Assembly (NCBI GenBank): GCA_963169475.1
Contig: CAUJFT010000345.1
Location: 1 to 9,364 of the forward strand
DNA length: 9,364 bases
Source: Bacteroidota bacterium
GTDB lineage: Bacteria; Bacteroidota; Bacteroidia; J057
Reading direction: 5' to 3'
Of the stretch, positions 5,905-9,364 are shown piece after piece (the first letter of the stretch is position 1; each line of letters opens with the position of its first letter). The position numbers and the translations under genes are program-made. The notes under the pieces are model-generated. The model saw only the letters and a program-made list of their open reading frames with translations, searched no databases and was not told where the DNA came from.

Positions 5905-6894
5905 TTATTCGGTTTGATGCAGCAAAGTTAAAAACTTTTGTTCGGTTTCTGCCAAAGAAAGAAAACTTTTGCCCCCAGAGGCATAAATATGTCCCCCTCC
6001 TTGAAAATTTCCGGCAAAAACATTGACTACGTAGCCATCTTTCCCCCTAAAACTCATTTTTACGCGGTCTTCGTCTTCAAGAATTAGGGTAGAAAACCGA
6101 ATCCCTTTTATGGATAACCCATAATTTACAATACCCTCTGTATCGCCGGCTTCCATAGAGAATTGTTGAGTAACTTCTTTAGAAATGACAAAATAAGCCG
6201 CTTCTTTTTCCGGAATCACTTTCAGGCAGTTTAACAAGCAATGTCCAAGCAAACGGAGGCGATTTTCGGAGAAATTATCATATACTTTTTCGTGGATTTT
6301 ATAGGCTTCCATTCCGGTCTCCATAAGTTTTGCTGCAATATCATGTACCTTAGGGGTCGTAGAATTGAAGCGAAAAGAGCCAGTATCTGTCATCAATCCG
6401 GTGTACAAACAAGCGGCAATATCTTGATTTAATTTTTCGGTTTCTTTCCACTCTTCAAACAATAGCCTGAAAATCATCTCACAAGTAGAAGATGCCTCAT
6501 CGTCCCAAAATCGGATATCTTCAAAGGGAACGGGATTGGTGTGGTGGTCAATCATAATTTTAATCCCCATTGCTTGTTTCACAAATACCTCTAAGGGCTC
6601 GCAGCGGGAAACGTCATTAAAGTCCAAACAGAAAATAAAGTCTGCTTCGCTAATAAGCCTTTCGCATTTTCCTTTCTTAAAAGGGTATATTTCTACGTTT
6701 TTTTTACCCGGCATCCATTTGAGAAATGCAGGGAAGTCAGTAGGAGTAACTACTGCTACAAAATGATTAAGCTGCATCAGAAAATGATAAAGCCCCATCG
6801 CCGCCCCCATTGCGTCTCCGTCTGGCTTTTGATGCGGAATAATCACTATTTTATGGGGGGTATTTAGCTTCTCTCTTAGTGAGTAGATATTCAT
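5905..6894 (-). CDS. nrnA: DHH/DHHA1 phosphoesterase, NrnA-type nanoRNase / pAp phosphatase
   Basis: Enzymes of this family degrade very short RNAs (2-5 nt) and often dephosphorylate 3'-phosphoadenosine 5'-phosphate, using two Mn ions. At 329 residues it has the standard length. Motif I is HQKPDGDAMG (H21, D25, D27), motif II is CLDFND (D91), motif III is the eponymous IDHHTNP (D116-H117-H118), and motif IV is LMTDTGSFRF (D170). The C-terminal DHHA1 domain has the substrate-binding GNFQGGGHIYASGG (295-308, H302). All expected metal ligands are present, so it should be active in the cytoplasm. It sits 20 bp after the DUF6929 gene and 21 bp before the FKBP gene. Other DHH subfamilies, such as cyclic-dinucleotide phosphodiesterases, usually carry extra PAS/GGDEF domains that are absent here. 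Confidence 0.93.
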   Translation of the reverse strand: MNIYSLREKLNTPHKIVIIPHQKPDGDAMGAAMGLYHFLMQLNHFVAVVTPTDFPAFLKWMPGKKNVEIYPFKKGKCERLISEADFIFCLDFNDVSRCEPLEVFVKQAMGIKIMIDHHTNPVPFEDIRFWDDEASSTCEMIFRLLFEEWKETEKLNQDIAACLYTGLMTDTGSFRFNSTTPKVHDIAAKLMETGMEAYKIHEKVYDNFSENRLRLLGHCLLNCLKVIPEKEAAYFVISKEVTQQFSMEAGDTEGIVNYGLSIKGIRFSTLILEDEDRVKMSFRGKDGYVVNVFAGNFQGGGHIYASGGKSFLSLAETEQKFLTLLHQTE

Positions 6895-6914
6895 ATATAG
6901 TACAGATTTCGTTT

Positions 6915-7793
6915 CTATAAAAACAAGGTGAGATGAAAGAGGTGCCCTGTCGCTCCATCATTATCCGATACCGCTACAAGATGTATTTCGGAGTTTCCTA
7001 TCCTGCCGGTTACACAGAGAGACTCTATTTTTTCTCTGCAAATTTCATCAGTATATCTCACCTCGGAAGCAAAGATAGCCCGAGATTTAATTTTTTCGTC
7101 AAAATTAGGAATAATTCCTATAATGCTCCCTAAGATTTCGCCATCATTATAAGTATCTTCGGTATTTTCAGCACTTGCACAAAATATGAGGGTGCGGGTA
7201 TCTTCATCGTAAGTCGCTCCGGATATTCCGGATTGAACACCTCTAATTTCCGGGGTTTCTATCGTTATTATATGATAGCTACCAGAATCATTTTCGGTAT
7301 TAAGGATATCAAAATCAGGGGCGATTAATTGGGAGGGTTGAAAAGAGCCGCCTCGGTTTATTAAAAGAATTTTTTGCCCAAATGTAATCAGTGCTTCTAT
7401 ATTAAGGCTATGAATTTGGGCATCAGCTCTTAGTTGATTGTAAAAGGAGGTAAGCAAAAAATCGGTCGGTTTTTCAGGCTCATCAAGGTTGATATAGAAG
7501 CCTTTATCTCTTTCTGGAGAAAGAGACCCAGAGCCTACAGCTACAAATATTGTAGTATTTTTTCTTTGGATAAGGGTACCTCCCTCCCAATCCGGCTTAA
7601 TGGGTTTGGGTATCCGTGTGGGTGGGAGATTAGCGTTTAAGGGAATCTCCCGAATGATATTGCCCTCAATATCGGTTTGGAATAAAAGAGAGGAGTCGTC
7701 TCCTAATATCCACAAAGTGTTTCTGGCACACTCCACTATAGAAGCGGAAGATATTTTTTCGGGTAATACGTAATCTTTAACTTGAAATAGCAT
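6915..7793 (-). CDS. DUF6929-type protein, probably beta-propeller
   Basis: This 292-residue protein of unknown function fits the Bacteroidota family I know as DUF6929. Visible signatures are KPDWEGGTL (66-74), VGSGS (86-90), LNIEAL (130-135), NRGG (146-149), SAENTEDTYNDGEILGSIIG (207-226), KIESLC (255-260) and SDNDG (276-280). The repeated strand-turn pattern, with Asp/Glu-rich turns, suggests a beta-propeller akin to esterase-like phytases, where such acidic residues bind calcium or form the active site. No catalytic role is demonstrated for this family as far as I know. No signal peptide is seen, so it is probably cytoplasmic. It lies 12 bp after the COQ7-like gene and 20 bp before nrnA, in the same orientation, and should be cotranscribed with them. 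No good Shine-Dalgarno is seen at the start. Confidence 0.8.
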   Translation of the reverse strand: MLFQVKDYVLPEKISSASIVECARNTLWILGDDSSLLFQTDIEGNIIREIPLNANLPPTRIPKPIKPDWEGGTLIQRKNTTIFVAVGSGSLSPERDKGFYINLDEPEKPTDFLLTSFYNQLRADAQIHSLNIEALITFGQKILLINRGGSFQPSQLIAPDFDILNTENDSGSYHIITIETPEIRGVQSGISGATYDEDTRTLIFCASAENTEDTYNDGEILGSIIGIIPNFDEKIKSRAIFASEVRYTDEICREKIESLCVTGRIGNSEIHLVAVSDNDGATGHLFHLTLFL

Positions 7794-7805
7794 AATCGGA
7801 TAGCC

Positions 7806-8276
7806 TTAAAACACTCTACTAAGGCTTAATTCTTGCTCTTGGATATAACTTTCAAAAAGACGAATCGCATCTTCAGCAGGTTCGTTATGAGGAAGTCGTT
7901 TTAGTTGAACGGACTCAATCATAGAGCGCATAGCAGCATCTAGTGTCATTTCTTTGAGATATTTTTTGTACCGCATCAAAATCCAAAATTCTAATAAATC
8001 CTCAAACCAAGATACCCAATTTTGGGGTAACCTTGATGCAATTAATCCGAATATATGTCCAAATATATAAAAAATACGGGCATACCAAATAGGAGACACC
8101 CCTCTTTTCCTAAGCAGGTCCTTTAAAAAAGCCTCATGCCTTGCCTTTCTTTCCCTTAGTTCTATCTCTTTACGTTCTCTTTTACCAATTTGGCGGTAGC
8201 AACCCAAGCGCATGGATTCCCGTGCGTGCAAGTCGCGGATAAAGTATTCCGTTCTTTTTTTTATATCTACTGCCAT
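7806..8276 (-). CDS. COQ7-like ferritin-fold protein with degenerate diiron site (putative)
   Basis: This 156-residue, mostly helical protein has a short amphipathic or membrane-surface helix at 66-80. Several stretches parallel COQ7 (demethoxyubiquinone hydroxylase). IRDLHARESMRLGCYRQI (13-30) mirrors the COQ7 HAGE...IYRGQ helix, with E20 at the first metal-ligand position. HEAFLKDLLRKRGVSP (47-62) mirrors the helix-2 H...F..LL..RGVRP segment. FGHIFGLIASRL (72-83) mirrors the GFALGAGTALLG segment, and EFWILMRYKKYL (96-107) mirrors the EE..IxxHY helix. LKRLPHNEPAEDAI (125-138) mirrors the last ExxH helix. Several ligands look lost: helix-2 ExxH is absent, HY became R102-Y103, and the last Glu became R127, although H130 stays. 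Bacteroidota normally make menaquinone, so a classical COQ7 reaction is unlikely in any case. It leads the four-gene cluster. A neutral name would be conserved hypothetical. Confidence 0.6.
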   Translation of the reverse strand: MAVDIKKRTEYFIRDLHARESMRLGCYRQIGKRERKEIELRERKARHEAFLKDLLRKRGVSPIWYARIFYIFGHIFGLIASRLPQNWVSWFEDLLEFWILMRYKKYLKEMTLDAAMRSMIESVQLKRLPHNEPAEDAIRLFESYIQEQELSLSRVF

Positions 8277-8343
8277 AATCCGAATGGATCCTAATTTTTA
8301 AGCCCAACAATGTAACCCCTAAACCCGCCAAAAAAGAAATAGT

Positions 8344-8549
8344 TTGAAAAAAGGATACAAGGTTATAATTGTAGGTTTTGGTCTAACTAATTTGCAATAG
8401 AAATCCTTCGTTTGCAACGGGCATCTTATAAATTTAATGAATACCAAATCTCATTTTTTGGGCTATATCACAACCCGATAAAACCCGCAAAGGGCGTTTC
8501 CTATAATTATTTTTTACCATTCCCTTTGCTACTCTATTTTATTTTGTAA
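8344..8549 (+). pseudogene. Decayed N-terminal fragment of a DAO/glycine-oxidase-type FAD enzyme
   Basis: From TTG at 8344 the plus strand reads KKGYKVIIVGFGLTNLQ and then TAG (8398-8400). YKVIIVGFGL is a textbook Rossmann dinucleotide-binding start (GxGxx). A shift near 8388 into the next open frame (8391-8549) reads FAIEILRLQRASYKFNEY, then GLYHNPIKPAKG, then YNYFLPFPLLLY. Bacteroidota DAO-family oxidoreductases show the same order as I recall it: VGxGLAG, a LLxxGK helix, AAGLYNPI, then a W..LFP.L..FY stretch. The match runs through two frames with a stop or frameshift between them, and the fragment ends where the marR 3' end begins. It therefore reads as a truncated, dead gene that once diverged from the COQ7-like cluster. 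Each half alone is weak; together they are suggestive. Confidence 0.45.
8487..8529 (-). terminator. Possible stem-loop terminator of the MarR gene
   Basis: GCAAAGGG (8487-8494) is the exact reverse complement of CCCTTTGC (8522-8529), with 27 bp between. It begins 9 bp after the marR stop on the minus strand. The following minus-strand sequence, CGGGTTTTATC, has only four T, so termination may be weak. The repeat lies within the decayed FAD-enzyme fragment. Confidence 0.3.
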
Positions 8550-9009
8550 CCTCTGAAAGACTATTAAAGAGAGACTTTTCTTGTTCAGCAGTCATGTTTT
8601 GCTTTATTTTTTGAGTAGCATCAACATAGAGGTTTGCGAGTTCTTGCAAAAAAGACCTCCCCCTTGGGGCAATGACAACAAAGACCACTCTTCTGTCGTC
8701 CTTAGAGCTTTTTCTTTTTACAAGGCGATTATTTTCGAGTCTATCAACAGTGCTGGTAAGGGTACTAAATTTCAGACTAAAAGCATCTCCTAAATCTTTC
8801 ATTTTTTTTACTTCGTTCACATTAAGATATCGGATAATCTCAATATCTGCTTCAGTAATCCCGTGAACGCGTAAAAGGCTTTCGCGCTTTTGGTTCATCA
8901 GAATTACAAATTCTCTAATCTGCCACTCTAACGTTCCTGCGTTGATTTCTAAAACAGCCGGGTTATTTACTCCATTTTGTTCCATTGTTTTTACACTAAT
9001 TAATGACAT
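8539..9009 (-). CDS. MarR-family transcriptional regulator
   Basis: This 156-residue winged-helix repressor or activator acts as a dimer on palindromic DNA. Residues 24-48 form the N-terminal dimerisation helix. ITEADIEIIRYLN (51-63) begins the DNA-binding domain. KKMKDLGDAFSLKFSTLTSTVDRLENNRLVKRK (68-100) contains the helix-turn-helix, with the recognition helix around 82-95. The wing carries the family hallmark DDRR (104-107) before VVFVVIAPRG. C-terminal helices (117-155) complete the dimer interface. It may start at M1 or at M9 (MEQNG); neither has a Shine-Dalgarno, and the longer form is given. Palindromes lie 31-78 bp upstream and suggest autoregulation. No ligand or target can be assigned. 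Any regulated partner would most likely lie beyond the right edge, divergently transcribed. Confidence 0.93.
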   Translation of the reverse strand: MSLISVKTMEQNGVNNPAVLEINAGTLEWQIREFVILMNQKRESLLRVHGITEADIEIIRYLNVNEVKKMKDLGDAFSLKFSTLTSTVDRLENNRLVKRKSSKDDRRVVFVVIAPRGRSFLQELANLYVDATQKIKQNMTAEQEKSLFNSLSEVTK

Positions 9010-9039
9010 ATAGTTTAATATTTTACTCGGTTAAAAAAC

Positions 9040-9061
9040 TTGTATATGCAATAATATACAA
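9040..9061. promoter_or_regulatory. Putative MarR operator (perfect palindrome)
   Basis: TTGTATAT (9040-9047) is the exact reverse complement of ATATACAA (9054-9061), with a 6-bp spacer. The 22-bp size and the position, 31 bp before the MarR start, suit a MarR-dimer site that would block the gene's own promoter. Confidence 0.5.
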
Positions 9062-9070
9062 ATACTATGC

Positions 9071-9087
9071 TGTAATATTATATACAA
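9071..9087. promoter_or_regulatory. Second, weaker putative MarR site
   Basis: The half-site ATATACAA of the first palindrome recurs exactly at 9080-9087, 26 bp away. It is facing TGTAATAT (9071-9078), so TGTA...TACA ends form an imperfect dyad. Paired sites about 2.5 helical turns apart are common for MarR autorepression. The AT-rich setting lowers certainty. Confidence 0.35.
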
Positions 9088-9134
9088 AGAATTTTAATCT
9101 AAAAAAATAATAATAATTCGGTTTTTTTATAATC

Positions 9135-9174
9135 ATACTATTATTATTTAAACACAAAGAAATAATAATAGTAT
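9135..9174. repeat. Perfect 15-bp inverted repeat upstream of MarR gene
   Basis: ATACTATTATTATTT (9135-9149) is the exact reverse complement of AAATAATAATAGTAT (9160-9174), with a 10-bp spacer AAACACAAAG. A 15-bp perfect match is longer than expected even in AT-rich DNA. However, the core is an ATT/AAT triplet repeat, which raises chance matches. It may be a regulator site, a cruciform or a transcript hairpin. Confidence 0.5.
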
Positions 9175-9239
9175 AATACATTTTTTTTATATGAACTATT
9201 TGCTTTTTATTTGCATTTATAACTTATAATAATATAACG

Positions 9240-9258
9240 AACCTAAGCCTTTTAGGTT
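9240..9258. other. Small stem-loop
   Basis: AACCTAA (9240-9246) pairs with TTAGGTT (9252-9258) around a 5-nt loop. It is an isolated, slightly GC-richer dyad in AT-rich DNA. It has no T-run after it on the plus strand, and a transcript-leader hairpin or regulator site is possible. Confidence 0.3.
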
Positions 9259-9364
9259 GTGTGAAAAGATAAAAAATGAAAGAATAAACGAAAATAATAA
9301 AAATTATAATTTACATATTTTCAAATTCTTATATAAGATGTTTCTCAGAATATGTTATATTTTG

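Larger units (their letters stand above)
9088..9364. other. AT-rich non-coding region upstream of the MarR gene
   Basis: No credible ORF or RNA gene is visible. It holds a perfect 15-bp dyad (9135-9174) and a 7-bp stem-loop (9240-9258), annotated separately. With the operator-like sites just before it, the whole region from 9010 is probably the control region between marR and a gene to the right of the window. Confidence 0.5.

Noticed and set aside
5711..5917. Plus-strand ORF of 68 codons rich in Gly, Ala and Val
   Set aside because: It is the antisense of the FKBP signal peptide and Thr/Pro/Ala linker; its composition follows from the repeat codons on the real strand.
8344..8400. A real 18-codon gene starting at TTG
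   Set aside because: A Rossmann start cut after 17 residues cannot be functional; a decayed gene fragment explains it better.
9100..9174. CRISPR-like or tandem repeat array from the ATT/AAT runs
   Set aside because: There are no regularly spaced repeats with unique spacers; the pattern is a single dyad built from triplet runs.

Overview
The window looks like chromosomal DNA of a low-GC member of the Bacteroidota. The signs are a DUF6929-type protein, a lipoprotein FKBP isomerase beside a DHH phosphoesterase, weak or absent Shine-Dalgarno sequences, and a TAnnTTTG-type promoter in front of frr. The order or genus cannot be fixed from sequence alone. Gene families are called from protein motifs read by eye, with no database search.

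Left part (1-2120): an AT-rich, mostly non-coding stretch. It carries the end of a short hydrophobic ORF, two small hairpins, a 160-bp element with terminal inverted repeats that looks like a MITE or IS remnant, and one plus-strand gene for a membrane-anchored diheme cytochrome c (949-1944). Behind that gene lies a short repeat-bearing spacer.

Middle part (2122-5289, all minus strand): a two-gene unit (DUF1801-like protein, then a VOC/PhnB-like protein), a 24-bp-stem hairpin, frr (ribosome recycling factor) with its own promoter, and a DprE1-like FAD oxidoreductase with no DprE2 partner in view.

Right-middle part (5309-8276, minus strand): a tight four-gene cluster. In transcription order it is a COQ7-like ferritin-fold protein that seems to have lost metal ligands, a DUF6929 protein, an NrnA-type DHH/DHHA1 phosphoesterase and an FKBP-type lipoprotein. 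Gaps are 12-21 bp and the cluster ends at a textbook intrinsic terminator.

Right end (8277-9364): a 262-bp gap that looks empty on an ORF map but holds what reads as a decayed N-terminal fragment of a DAO/glycine-oxidase-type FAD enzyme on the plus strand. Next comes a minus-strand MarR regulator with a palindromic putative operator just upstream, and then an AT-rich region with a perfect 15-bp dyad.

Most of the window is ordinary core and accessory chromosome. I see no clear new defence or mobile system. The best leads are the degenerate COQ7-like protein, the decayed FAD-enzyme fragment, the MITE-like element, the DprE1-like enzyme with alanine at the position of the benzothiazinone-target cysteine, and the MarR upstream palindromes.
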